Origin: Perspicuibacillus lycopersici
GTDB lineage: Bacteria; Bacillota; Bacilli; Bacillales; Caldibacillaceae
Direction: 5' to 3'
Assembly (NCBI RefSeq): GCF_025660475.1
Contig: NZ_JAOUSF010000004.1
Span: 248,001-312,000 of the forward strand
DNA: 64,000 nucleotides
The notes beneath the pieces are model-generated. The model saw nothing but the letters and a program-made list of their open reading frames with translations, made no database searches and was not told the origin of the DNA. The position numbers were made by a program, and so were the translations under genes. Positions 15,988 through 23,770 of the stretch are shown piece after piece; within the stretch, counting starts at the first letter, position 1; every line of letters starts with the position of its first letter.

Positions 15988-16950
15988 GTGGCAAATATAA
16001 AAGACATCGCAAAGAGCGCAGGCGTTTCCGTTACAACCGTTTCTCGTGTGTTAAATGATCATCCATATGTAAGGAAGGAAAAAAGGGAAGCAGTACTGCG
16101 GGCAATTGAGGAATTTAATTACCAACGAAATATAAATGCAGTGCATTTAAGCAAAGGGGAAACCTTTCTTGTTGGGGTAGCGATTCCATATACCGATGTT
16201 CCTTATTTTGGTCTGATGTTAGAAGGGATTGCCAATGAAGCGGTAAAAAATAATTACAAGCTCGTTTTATTTCAAACAAATTATGAAGAAACTAGGGAGC
16301 TTGAAGCATTAAAGATGCTACAACATAAACAAATCGATGCACTAATTATTTGTTCAAGAAGCTGTGAATGGGAGGTCATTGACGAATATGTTCAATACGG
16401 ACCCATTGTGTTATGTGAAGATGCAAGGGGAAAAAATGTGTCTTCCACATTTATTGATCACTATAAATGTTTTTTTAATGCATTAGAGTATCTTCATAAC
16501 AAAGGACATCAAAAAATTGGCTACTGTGTAGGAAGAAAATCAGGTGCCAACAGTAAACAAAGGGAGAAGGCGTACAAAGACTTTTTGAAAAAGGAAAATC
16601 TATCTTTTGATCCTCATTATATTTTTTATGATTGTAATAAATTTGAAGATGGGGTAAAGGTAATCGAACAATTAACTAGATTACAAGACCCACCAACCGT
16701 GCTGTTAGTAACTAGTGATATTGTAGCTGCAGGAATTATCACTTGTTGTAAGGAAAAAGATATAGCAATACCTGGTGATCTTTCTATCATGGGATTTGAT
16801 AACCAACCAATTGCCCAAATGATGCATATAACAACACTCGAAATTCCTTTAGTTGAAATAGGAAGAAAACTATTTCGCCAATCAATTGGCAGTAGAAATC
16901 CTTCTCATGAGGAAATAATGGTAAAATTAATTGAGAGACAGACTATTTAA
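15988..16950 (+). CDS. LacI/GalR-family transcriptional regulator
   Basis: The 320-residue protein starts at GTG 15988 behind AAGGGGA. It has the LacI helix-turn-helix and hinge (MANIKDIAKSAGVSVTTVSR, then VLNDHPYVRKEKREAV) and a periplasmic-binding-protein-like effector domain (about 60-320) with the family's DLSIMGFDNQPIAQMM segment. Its small-molecule effector is unknown. No sugar transport or catabolic genes lie next to it, which is unusual for the family. The palindrome at 15628-15641 is a candidate operator. Confidence 0.9.
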   Translation: MANIKDIAKSAGVSVTTVSRVLNDHPYVRKEKREAVLRAIEEFNYQRNINAVHLSKGETFLVGVAIPYTDVPYFGLMLEGIANEAVKNNYKLVLFQTNYEETRELEALKMLQHKQIDALIICSRSCEWEVIDEYVQYGPIVLCEDARGKNVSSTFIDHYKCFFNALEYLHNKGHQKIGYCVGRKSGANSKQREKAYKDFLKKENLSFDPHYIFYDCNKFEDGVKVIEQLTRLQDPPTVLLVTSDIVAAGIITCCKEKDIAIPGDLSIMGFDNQPIAQMMHITTLEIPLVEIGRKLFRQSIGSRNPSHEEIMVKLIERQTI

Positions 16951-16968
16951 TAGGGTGATATTAAAATA

Positions 16969-16997
16969 CAAAGGATAGAGATTCTGTCCTTTGTATA
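16969..16997 (+). terminator. Terminator hairpin after the LacI-family gene
   Basis: CAAAGGATAGAG (16969-16980) pairs with CTGTCCTTTG, one mismatch, tight loop. A poly-T tail is weak. Confidence 0.65.
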
Positions 16998-17004
16998 TAG
17001 AGGG

Positions 17005-17222
17005 TAGCAGGGACAAATGCTTGTTCATCAAAGAAAAGATATACAATGCATTGATTAGCGACTATAAACCGTTCCGGAAATATTCTTCGTTTTCCATGGG
17101 ATGGTGGTCATCTCTCTCTTGTTCCACACTGTTGGGTCCAGCCATTGCCACTTTATCCCACAGAAGTCTACCAATATTTCCTTCGCTAAAATAATGCGTC
17201 TTCTTGCTTTTGTCCCAGCTTC
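17005..17222 (-). repeat. Diverged copy of the GGCTGGGACA terminal-inverted-repeat element
   Basis: Read on the minus strand this starts AAGCTGGGACAAAA and ends TTTGTCCCTGC. Inside are GCGAAGGAAATATTGGTAGA, then CTTCTGTGGGA, then AAAACGAAGAATATTTCCGG, in the same order as in the copy at 43387-43618 but with many substitutions. It lies between the convergent LacI-family and dehydrogenase genes, and the apparent ORF across it is not real. Confidence 0.75.
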
Positions 17223-17236
17223 TGCCTTGTAAAAAA

Positions 17237-18136
17237 TTAATTTTTTAGAAAATCTGGTTCTAAAAATTTTGGATTTGGATATTTGTAAAATCCTTCTCCT
17301 GTTGCTACGCCTAGTTTTCCTTTATCAATATACTCCGTCTTTAATAACTCCGCTAATTTTTTAAACTCTGGATCTCCTGTTGCCTCAGCTTTAGCATTTA
17401 CTATGTTATAAGAAGTGGTGATACCTACAACGTCTAAAATAGCAAATGGACCTTTAGGGGCACCTGTTGCAATCATCCATGTTTTATCGATGGTTTCTAC
17501 ATCGGCAACTCCTTTTGACAAAAGTAATTCCGCTGCATCTAATAATGGAACTAGTAAGGAATTTAAAATGTAGCCAGGCTGTTCTTTATGTAACGGTAAG
17601 GCAACCATACCTATACTCTTTGCGAATTCTACTACCGCATCAAAGATAGTACTATCTGTGCCTGGATGTTTCATAATTTCCGCTGTGTTATTTAACCAAA
17701 TTTCATTGGCAAAGTGTAAAGCTAAAAATTTCTCTGGACGACCAGTAGCTTCAGCAAATTGGCTAGGTAGCAACGTAGAAGAGTTTGTTGCAAATACTGT
17801 TTTTTCAGGTGCTACTTGCCCCAACTCTTTGTAAAACTCTGTTTTAATCTTAACTACTTCAGGTATTGCCTCAATAACAAGATCAGCATTTGAAACTGCT
17901 TTGGATAAATCAGAATAGAATGTAATTCGATCAAAGGCATTATCGACGTCTTGCTGACTTGCATCAAGATCTTCCTGATATCGTTTTTTTAGTTTCTTAA
18001 TTTTTTCCTTGGCTTTTTCAAGTGCCTCATCAGTAATATCATATACAGTGACATTAAATCCGTGAAATGCTGTTTGGTAGGCAATTTGACTTCCTAAAAC
18101 GCCGCTACCAGCAATAGTAATATTCTTGAAATTCAT
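17237..18136 (-). CDS. 3-hydroxyacyl-CoA dehydrogenase (3-hydroxybutyryl-CoA type)
   Basis: NAD-dependent oxidation of 3-hydroxyacyl-CoA to 3-ketoacyl-CoA, or the reverse. The 299-residue product has the Rossmann loop ITIAGSGVLGSQIA at the N-terminus, EAIPEVVKIK, the catalytic region FATNSSTLLPSQFAEATGRP followed by LALHFANEIW (His of the His-Glu dyad), and a C-terminal dimerisation domain ending GEGFYKYPNP. Length fits single-domain enzymes of the 3-hydroxybutyryl-CoA class. ATG 18136 is preceded by AGAAGG; longer in-frame starts are not. No fatty-acid genes are adjacent. Confidence 0.85.
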   Translation of the reverse strand: MNFKNITIAGSGVLGSQIAYQTAFHGFNVTVYDITDEALEKAKEKIKKLKKRYQEDLDASQQDVDNAFDRITFYSDLSKAVSNADLVIEAIPEVVKIKTEFYKELGQVAPEKTVFATNSSTLLPSQFAEATGRPEKFLALHFANEIWLNNTAEIMKHPGTDSTIFDAVVEFAKSIGMVALPLHKEQPGYILNSLLVPLLDAAELLLSKGVADVETIDKTWMIATGAPKGPFAILDVVGITTSYNIVNAKAEATGDPEFKKLAELLKTEYIDKGKLGVATGEGFYKYPNPKFLEPDFLKN

Positions 18137-18301
18137 CGTTATTTTCCTTCTTTCGATTAATACCATTTATTGTAAAATTACTACTGTATTATTATGCCTC
18201 TTTCTATTACGATATATGAAGGAATATGCTCACGATTTTTAAATATCAATACTTTTGAATTTTCTATCTCTTCCTCCCCGATAATAAGATGGAAAGAATA
18301 G

Positions 18302-18336
18302 AGCAGCCAAAAATTTTTATTTCTGGCTGCTTTTTG
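18302..18336. terminator. Terminator hairpin downstream of the first SPOCS-like gene
   Basis: AGCAGCCA (18302-18309) pairs with TGGCTGCT (18324-18331), T-rich on the plus side. It lies 13 bases past the end of the minus-strand gene at 18344. Confidence 0.7.
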
Positions 18337-18343
18337 CTTTCTA

Positions 18344-19165
18344 TTAGTATTTTGGATGAGGATGGTGTGGAAAGTCCTTATCAATGTGAACTTGTTGTTT
18401 TTGAAGTACTTTAAGAGTAAGTTCAACGACCATTTTTTCTTCGATTTTTGTGAAGGTTCCTTCTTCGAATGGGGCATTAATAAGTTCACCGTCTGGACCA
18501 TATACAACTCCCATTTCACGGTCAAGTGCTTCATCGTATTCAATAAATTTACTGTACAATAGCTCACAGTATGGAAGTTCGTTGAAAACTTCTCCACTGA
18601 TTTGATCGTATTGGGAGAAATCTCCAGAAAGTAGATGTTCTTTTTGTGAAAATCCTTTTGGCAATTTACTAGAACTAAAGAATGTAAAGTCGTTTGTATC
18701 TGGGTTGGAATGGAAATGTGGTTTATTTAAGAAATCAATTTCTGTAACTGCTTCGAAAGGAATATCTACTGTTAAGGAGTGGATACTAGAAAGCACTTGA
18801 TGACCATCTGCTTTTTTCGGTGTAGCATATTGGATATTTTTGCGAACAAAACCTTTAATGAATAGTTTGTTCGTAGGAAGTAATAGACGGCATTGTGTTA
18901 ATTTCAAATGCTTCTTGATCTTTTTGATTTCCAGAACAGGCTCTGGGAACTCGATTTTTGCGTCCATATCGATTTGAATAGTAGTTTCTCCAAGTACTAC
19001 TGGAACTTTTACATAAGCTTTTTGAATTGCATGTGGTTGAACTGGTTTATTGTGTACAGCTGGAACGACAGTATTTTTTTGTTTCGATTTCTTTTTTGGA
19101 TAATATGGTGTGGACGCTTTCGAATCTTTAGATTCTGTTCCTTTATTGTTGTGATTTTCTGACAT
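18344..19165 (-). CDS. CsxC/SPOCS-like spore-surface protein, paralogue 1
   Basis: The 273-residue protein has a low-complexity Lys/Ser-rich N-terminus (1-45), then a beta-rich core with EFPEPVLEIKKIKKHLKLTQ, CRLLLPTNKLFIKG, FVRKNIQYATP, and the conserved TVDIPFEAVTEIDF. It ends in a His-rich tail (FPHHPHPKY). The core pattern resembles the SPOCS (DUF3794)/CsxC proteins of spore coats and exosporia, an assignment by pattern only. It shares about half its residues with the product at 19727-20545. A divergent small gene begins 221 bases away, and the pair is duplicated. Confidence 0.7.
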   Translation of the reverse strand: MSENHNNKGTESKDSKASTPYYPKKKSKQKNTVVPAVHNKPVQPHAIQKAYVKVPVVLGETTIQIDMDAKIEFPEPVLEIKKIKKHLKLTQCRLLLPTNKLFIKGFVRKNIQYATPKKADGHQVLSSIHSLTVDIPFEAVTEIDFLNKPHFHSNPDTNDFTFFSSSKLPKGFSQKEHLLSGDFSQYDQISGEVFNELPYCELLYSKFIEYDEALDREMGVVYGPDGELINAPFEEGTFTKIEEKMVVELTLKVLQKQQVHIDKDFPHHPHPKY

Positions 19166-19349
19166 CTGTTTCTCTCCTTTTCATTTGATTTTTGTTACAG
19201 TATTACTATATTTTCAAGCAAGTCAGAATGTATAAGCGTTTGCCACTCCCAATATCGCCCTTTTTTCCATTTTGAATAATTGGAGAGGAAACTGTAGCAA
19301 ATATCGTTTTCTCTAGTGAAGTTGTACATGTCAAAAAGAGAAAACCGGA

Positions 19350-19357
19350 CATACGAT
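19350..19357 (+). promoter_or_regulatory. Mother-cell-type -10 element CATACGAT
   Basis: Matches the CATA-N3-T form used by sigma-E and sigma-K, 36 bases before ATG 19386. The paralogous gene has CATATAGT at the equivalent spot, 37 bases before its ATG. A clear -35 was not found. Confidence 0.45.
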
Positions 19358-19385
19358 ATACAAAAATATGTAAGGGGTGAAATGG

Positions 19386-19628
19386 ATGGGTAGAAATAAT
19401 AGAAGGACAAGAGCAGTCGTTGATATAGACGATCTCATTATTCGAGCAGACAATATTGTGGTTGTTGGTGATCGAAACAGTCCTGTTCGAAATGGTCGAG
19501 TTGCTGGTATTCAAGATGACGATGATATGGAAAATGTGGAAGTTAAAAGACATAATTACTACCAAGATGGTGTTCTAGGAATTTCGGAGGAAATTCACTA
19601 TTATGGTCCAAATCGAATTGATTTTTAA
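19386..19628 (+). CDS. Small predicted spore protein, paralogue 1
   Basis: An 80-residue protein with an Arg/Asn-rich start (MGRNNRRTRAVVDIDDLII) followed by RADNIVVVGDRN and an acidic middle (IQDDDDMENVEV). ATG 19386 is chosen because AAGGGGTG precedes it and because the product then aligns with its paralogue (MSRNHNRNRTRALLVVDDLF). I know no characterised family. The link with spore-surface genes is from the divergent, duplicated arrangement and from the sigma-E/K-like -10 element. Confidence 0.65.
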   Translation: MGRNNRRTRAVVDIDDLIIRADNIVVVGDRNSPVRNGRVAGIQDDDDMENVEVKRHNYYQDGVLGISEEIHYYGPNRIDF

Positions 19629-19665
19629 TTTGGGGAAAATATGGATATAATTCGTAAAAAACAAT

Positions 19666-19697
19666 GGCAGGTTAGAGAGTACTTACCTGCCTGTTTT
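19666..19697. terminator. Bidirectional terminator between convergent genes
   Basis: GGCAGGT (19666-19672) pairs with ACCTGCC (19685-19691), flanked by A-rich and T-rich tracts. It serves the small gene (+) and probably paralogue 2 (-). Confidence 0.75.
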
Positions 19698-19726
19698 ATA
19701 TGAAGTAATATAAAGGGGATAGACTA

Positions 19727-20545
19727 TTAGTCCATTATTACTTGCTGCTTCTGTAAAACTCTGAGCGTGATTTCTACGATCATTTTTTCTTCCATTTGGT
19801 AAAAGGTTCCTTCGTCAAACGGTACCTCCATACGTTCTCCTAAAATTCCAATAACCCTGCCTGTTTTACGATCAATCGCTTCATCAAACTCGATAAATTT
19901 ACTAGAAATCAATTCACAGTAAGGCTCCTCGTTAAAAACCTCTTTTGTTACTTGTTCATGTAGGGCGAAGTCTCGAGAAAGCAGCCTTCTTTTGTGTGAA
20001 AAATCAGGTATTAGTTTCTCTTTAGCGAAGAAAAAGAAATTTTCTTGTTCAGGGGTAGGATGGAAAATTGGTTGGTTAATAAATTCAATTTCGGTGACTG
20101 CTTCAAACGGGATATCCGTTGTCAAGGAATGAATTCGCGAGACAATATACCGAGCTGTGGATTGCTTTGGCGTAGCATAAGTAATATTTTTACGTACAAC
20201 CCCTTTTAAAAATAACTTATTTGTTGGTAGAAGCAAGCGGCATTGCGTTAGTTTTAAATTACGCTTTATTTCTTTTATCTCAAGAACTGGCTCAGGGAAT
20301 TCCGTATTTCCATCAAGGTTAAGCTGAATCGTCGTTTCTCCAATTACGACCGGTGCATTCACATAGGCTGTAGAAATAGCTTGTTGTTGTGGTTGTATAG
20401 GCGTACTTGCAACCTCCGGAATAACGGTATTTCTTTGTACCCGCATACCAGGAAAATATGGCATTGATGGCTTCGTCATTTGATCTTTATGATTTCCTTT
20501 AGGAGTTGGCTCCATCGAGTGGTTCTGGTGCTGATCTTTCTGCAT
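19727..20545 (-). CDS. CsxC/SPOCS-like spore-surface protein, paralogue 2
   Basis: A 272-residue homologue of the protein at 18344-19165. It keeps the polar N-terminus, VYVNAPVVIGETTIQLNL-type opening (here AYVNAPVVIGETTIQ), EFPEPVLEIKEIKRNLKLTQ, TDIPFEAVTEIEF and the LRVLQKQQV ending, but lacks the His-rich tail. GGAAGGAACGGT precedes the ATG. It faces the small gene at 20737 with a 191-base divergent spacer. Presumed spore coat or exosporium component. Confidence 0.7.
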   Translation of the reverse strand: MQKDQHQNHSMEPTPKGNHKDQMTKPSMPYFPGMRVQRNTVIPEVASTPIQPQQQAISTAYVNAPVVIGETTIQLNLDGNTEFPEPVLEIKEIKRNLKLTQCRLLLPTNKLFLKGVVRKNITYATPKQSTARYIVSRIHSLTTDIPFEAVTEIEFINQPIFHPTPEQENFFFFAKEKLIPDFSHKRRLLSRDFALHEQVTKEVFNEEPYCELISSKFIEFDEAIDRKTGRVIGILGERMEVPFDEGTFYQMEEKMIVEITLRVLQKQQVIMD

Positions 20546-20699
20546 ACCGTTCCTTCCTTTCTACTGAACAGCTTTACTTCATAGCATATTAGAATTGGGC
20601 GCAAATGGTGCTTTGCCTAGGTCGTTTTTTTAGATGAAAAACCAGCAAAAAAAGGCATTTTATGTAGTGTACTTGAACACGCAAAGCTCTCTTATTGTA

Positions 20700-20707
20700 C
20701 ATATAGT
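20700..20707 (+). promoter_or_regulatory. Mother-cell-type -10 element CATATAGT
   Basis: CATA-N3-T, 37 bases before ATG 20737 and at the same position as the element in front of its paralogue at 19386. Confidence 0.45.
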
Positions 20708-20736
20708 AAACAAGCAGGTAGAAAGGAGGGAAAAGT

Positions 20737-20940
20737 ATGAGTAGAAATCATAATAGAAATAGAACAAGAGCCCTACTAGTAGTTGATGATTTATTTGTCC
20801 AAGCGGAAAACATAGTTATCGTTGGAGACAGAGCAAATGGCCAAGTGGCTGGTGCAGAAGATAATAGAAATAATGGTAATAACGGAAATGTACAAGACAT
20901 TATTGATGACATTTTAGACGAAATTTGCGGCCGTCGCTAG
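20737..20940 (+). CDS. Small predicted spore protein, paralogue 2
   Basis: A 67-residue protein (MSRNHNRNRTRALLVVDDLF, then VQAENIVIVGDRANGQVAGA). It is homologous to the product at 19386-19628 over the first 45 residues and then ends in an Asn-rich and acidic tail (IIDDILDEICGRR). GAAAGGAGGG precedes the ATG at ideal spacing, and a strong terminator follows. Function unknown; presumed partner of the divergent SPOCS-like gene. Confidence 0.7.
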   Translation: MSRNHNRNRTRALLVVDDLFVQAENIVIVGDRANGQVAGAEDNRNNGNNGNVQDIIDDILDEICGRR

Positions 20941-20953
20941 TAAATGGACTCAG

Positions 20954-20985
20954 AGGACAGGAATCATGCTCCTGTCCTTTTTTAT
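20954..20985 (+). terminator. Rho-independent terminator
   Basis: AGGACAGGA (20954-20962) pairs perfectly with TCCTGTCCT (20970-20978), followed by six T. Confidence 0.95.
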
Positions 20986-21153
20986 TTTTCAAAAAATGTA
21001 GAACTACTTCATGAACAGTAAAACATTTGGTTATTTTCTTTTACATACAAGTTAAATTTTGAAAGGAGGGAATAATCTGAAACTATAGGAGCGATTGAAA
21101 CGTATGGATAAGTATATTATTTTCCATCCAAACCGTTGGAGGAGGATCCGGAT

Positions 21154-21375
21154 ATGGTTTTTATTTGTGCAGTTCTATGTATTCCCATTTATTTTTTATT
21201 ATTTCTTGGTATTGTTGATCCAAGAGAGTTGATTATGTGGGGAAACCGTTGGAAGTTTAAGGAAGAGCCGGAGCTATCGGATGAGCTTCTTCGCATAACA
21301 AAATATAGCTCGCTTGTCTGTATAATAGTTCTCACGCTGATTTGGATTGCTACTATCATTTCCTTCTTCAAGTAA
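21154..21375 (+). CDS. Two-helix membrane protein, DUF6199-like
   Basis: A 73-residue protein beginning at ATG 21154 behind GGAGGAGG; the open frame extends back to a TTG at 21136 that overlaps that site. It has two membrane helices (about 2-20 and 50-70) around the cytoplasmic-type loop DPRELIMWGNRWKFKEEPEL, which resembles the W-KFK-EPS pattern of DUF6199 proteins. Function unknown. It is followed by the DIP1984-family gene 121 bases later. Confidence 0.65.
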   Translation: MVFICAVLCIPIYFLLFLGIVDPRELIMWGNRWKFKEEPELSDELLRITKYSSLVCIIVLTLIWIATIISFFK

Positions 21376-21496
21376 AACATAAATATAATAAAATATTTGT
21401 TTCCCAAAGTATAGAGAAGTTGGAGAAGGATTCTTTGTAGGATTGGAAGAATATAAACGGAAAGGGTTAGTAATGTACGTGTGAGGGGGAGAAGCA

Positions 21497-21955
21497 ATGA
21501 AATTGGCAGAGGCATTAATTATCCGAACAGATTATCAAAAAAAGGTAGAACAATTAAGAAATCGACTCTTCCAAAATGTAAGAGTACAAGATGGGGATCA
21601 ACCGAGTGAGGATCCAAAAGTAATTATGGAAGAGTTAACAGATCTATTAAAAAAACTAAAAAGTTTAATTCGACATATTAATAGAACTAATTTATTGACT
21701 AGTTTTGACGAAAGGCAATCTTTAGCGGATGCATTAACTAGTCGAGAAATAATTGGCCAGGAACGTAAAATTTATAGTGAGCTACTGGAACAGGCGAACG
21801 TTAGAATTGATCGGTATTCCAGAACGGAAATTAAATATGTTACAACCATTAATGTCAAAGAAGCACAAAAACATGTGGATGATTTATCACAGCAATACCG
21901 GTTACTAGATATGAAAATTCAAGAGCTTAATTGGAAAACCGATTTAATGGAGTAA
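21497..21955 (+). CDS. DIP1984 / septicolysin-family protein
   Basis: The 152-residue, largely helical protein matches the DIP1984 family closely: MKLAEALIIRTDYQKKVEQL at the start, GDQPSEDPKVIMEEL, the RHINRTN segment, and a C-terminal QELNWKTDL. An old name, septicolysin, comes from a haemolysis claim and is probably misleading. I recall, but cannot check, proposals that relatives take part in RNA-based systems. Directly downstream, within 66 bases, lies a tRNA-like RNA (22021-22086), which supports a role as an RNA-binding partner. GGGGGAGAAGCA precedes the ATG. Confidence 0.88.
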   Translation: MKLAEALIIRTDYQKKVEQLRNRLFQNVRVQDGDQPSEDPKVIMEELTDLLKKLKSLIRHINRTNLLTSFDERQSLADALTSREIIGQERKIYSELLEQANVRIDRYSRTEIKYVTTINVKEAQKHVDDLSQQYRLLDMKIQELNWKTDLME

Positions 21956-22020
21956 TCTGCAAGAAGGAAAGCTAGCAGGTAGCGAATATGAAAAGGCGAA
22001 TACCAAAAATCAAAAACAAC

Positions 22021-22086
22021 CTGTCACGTTGTCCAATGGTAAAGGTTTCGGGGTAACCTAAAGAGGTTCGAGTCCTCATTACAGCT
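22021..22086 (+). ncRNA. tRNA-like RNA downstream of the DIP1984 gene
   Basis: The T-arm is canonical: GAGG, TTCGAGT, CCTC (22063-22077). An anticodon-like arm has a perfect 5-bp stem AGGTT/AACCT around the seven-base loop TCGGGGT (22043-22059), with C in place of U33. AATGGTAAA resembles a D-loop, but the D-stem is reduced to two or three pairs. Acceptor-like ends CTGTCAC (22021-22027) and ATTACAG (22078-22084) pair at five of seven positions. At about 64 bases it is shorter than a real tRNA, so it is not a translation tRNA. No CCA end is encoded. Confidence 0.65.
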
Positions 22087-22332
22087 TATACCCATTACTG
22101 TAACAATATTACCGTTTATAAGTCATACAAATTACTACCAGGTATTGATTTTCTTTTCGTGAGGGTGGATAGGGGATACTATTTTTGTTAAATTTATAGG
22201 TTACTAGATAGGAAGAGAGTTGAGGTGGATGTTGGTTATTGGAATTTCTCTCCAACCATCGAATCTACCTTTTTTTATTTATTCAATGAGTTGCCAAATA
22301 GTGAACAAAAGGAATTTACGGGAGGACACTTC

Positions 22333-23463
22333 ATGGAAATTATCATAAGCAAGGAATATTTTAATAAAGCAATCACAGATGTTAGTAAAGCGATATCGAA
22401 TAAAACAGCTTTCCCTTTTTTTTCTGGAATTAAACTAGTTGCTTCAACTGATCGATTAACGCTCATCGGCAGGGATTCAGATATTATCATTGAGACAATT
22501 ATTCCTTCTACTATTAAGGTAATACAGGTATTGAATGTTTATGCGACAGGTAGTGTAGTAATATCGGCAAAATATTTGTTAGAAATAGCAAAGAAATTAC
22601 CAAACGATATTTGTATAAAAGTAGATGAAGCACAGGTAGCTACTATTCAGTCTGAGGAAATAGTAATAAAAGTGAATGGCTTTGATCCCTCGCAATATCC
22701 AAGTATTCCTGAAATATATGAAACAAAGCATGCGGAAATTCAATGTTCGGATTTAATCGAAATGGTTAAACAAACGACATTTGCTATTTCTAAAAGTAAT
22801 TCTAAGCCTGTTTTAACAGGGGTACATATGACGTTTGCAGAAAATCATCTCCAATGTGTTGCAACAAATTCTCAACGTTTAGCTTTACGTGAGCTACCGA
22901 TTATATCGAATATACATGGTTCGTATATTGTTCCTAGTACAAGTTTAAATCATCTAGCAAAACTACTATCATCTGACGATCGTTTACTGCAGATTTTTCT
23001 AACCGGTAGCTATATTGTGTTTCAAACGAAAACTATTACCCTTTATGCTAGATTAATTGAAGGGATTTATCCTAATGTATCCAGCTTGTTTCCAAAAGTA
23101 TGGAATACAATAATTACGATGAACACGAACCTTTTATTAAAAGGGATTGATAGAGCCTCGATATTTTCGAGCGAATGGAAAAATAATAATGTAAAATTAG
23201 CAATCAAGAAAGGTGAAAAGCTAAGAATTTCATCTACTGCAACAGAAGTGGGTCAAATCGAGGAAACACAAAATATTACAACGATAAATGGGGAGAAAGA
23301 ATTAACAATATCCTTTGACGGAAGGTACTTAATAGAGGCATTAAGAGAAATTAAGGAAGAAGAAATTAAGATAAGCTTTGGAGGCGCAATGAGACCTGCT
23401 TTAATTGAGCCGTTGGGTAATTCTTCCTATGTTCATCTTATTTCGCCTGTTCGTACGTATTAA
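22333..23463 (+). CDS. DNA polymerase III beta sliding clamp paralogue
   Basis: The 376-residue product is a DnaN-like clamp: MEIIISKEYFNKAITDVSKA at the start, three clamp domains of about 120 residues, TDVSKAISNKTAFPFFSGIK in domain 1, VATNSQRLALRELP in domain 2, and a C-terminal ending ...EPLGNSSYVHLISPVRTY in place of the usual MLPVR(T/V)Y. ATG 22333 follows GGGAGGA; the frame runs open to 22225 without a better start. The primary dnaN sits at the origin next to dnaA, so this is a second, divergent clamp, of a kind some bacilli carry. Its partner polymerase is unknown. Confidence 0.88.
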   Translation: MEIIISKEYFNKAITDVSKAISNKTAFPFFSGIKLVASTDRLTLIGRDSDIIIETIIPSTIKVIQVLNVYATGSVVISAKYLLEIAKKLPNDICIKVDEAQVATIQSEEIVIKVNGFDPSQYPSIPEIYETKHAEIQCSDLIEMVKQTTFAISKSNSKPVLTGVHMTFAENHLQCVATNSQRLALRELPIISNIHGSYIVPSTSLNHLAKLLSSDDRLLQIFLTGSYIVFQTKTITLYARLIEGIYPNVSSLFPKVWNTIITMNTNLLLKGIDRASIFSSEWKNNNVKLAIKKGEKLRISSTATEVGQIEETQNITTINGEKELTISFDGRYLIEALREIKEEEIKISFGGAMRPALIEPLGNSSYVHLISPVRTY

Positions 23464-23640
23464 TAGTGTAGCGTTCTGGGCTAGTAATATTTTTATTTTT
23501 CTTGATGCTTCTTACTGTATTTTATAGGATTTTATTGGATTTCTTGATATTAAGACGGATGTGATCTCCTGCCATTTTTTTGATGCTATAAATAAAATAA
23601 AATTTTTACTTGAAATTAAAGAGAATAATTTGTACAATAT

Positions 23641-23661
23641 AAATCGGAATCATTACGATTT
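23641..23661. promoter_or_regulatory. Zur operator, distal box
   Basis: AAATCGGAATCATTACGATT(T) at 23641-23661 differs by one base from the perfect Bacillus Zur dyad (AAATCGTAAT N ATTACGATTT). It lies 110 bases upstream of the zinc GTPase gene. Confidence 0.93.
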
Positions 23662-23734
23662 ATAACAGAAGATAAGTGGAAAGACTATTTGTTATGTTCA
23701 TAAGAAGAACGTAACTAATAGTTTTTTACTTATT

Positions 23735-23755
23735 AAATCGGAATGATTACTATTA
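23735..23755. promoter_or_regulatory. Zur operator, proximal box
   Basis: AAATCGGAATGATTACTATT(A) at 23735-23755 has a good left half and a weaker right half, ending 15 bases before the ATG. Two boxes of unequal strength are also known upstream of B. subtilis yciC. Confidence 0.85.
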
Positions 23756-23770
23756 TCAAGAGGTGAATCA

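Larger units (their letters stand above)
23464..23770. other. Regulatory gap with two Zur boxes
   Basis: Between the clamp gene and the zinc GTPase gene. Apart from the two Zur boxes, listed separately, it shows only AT-rich sequence. Confidence 0.6.

Noticed and set aside
16991-17194. 67-codon ORF
   Set aside because: It lies across the degraded terminal-inverted-repeat element and has no ribosome-binding site.
19206-19565. 119-codon minus-strand ORF
   Set aside because: Antisense to the small spore-type gene at 19386-19628, which has a proper site and a paralogue.
22021-22086. A functional tRNA-Pro (GGG anticodon)
   Set aside because: D-stem too short, C instead of U at position 33, two acceptor mismatches and total length of about 64 bases; called tRNA-like instead.
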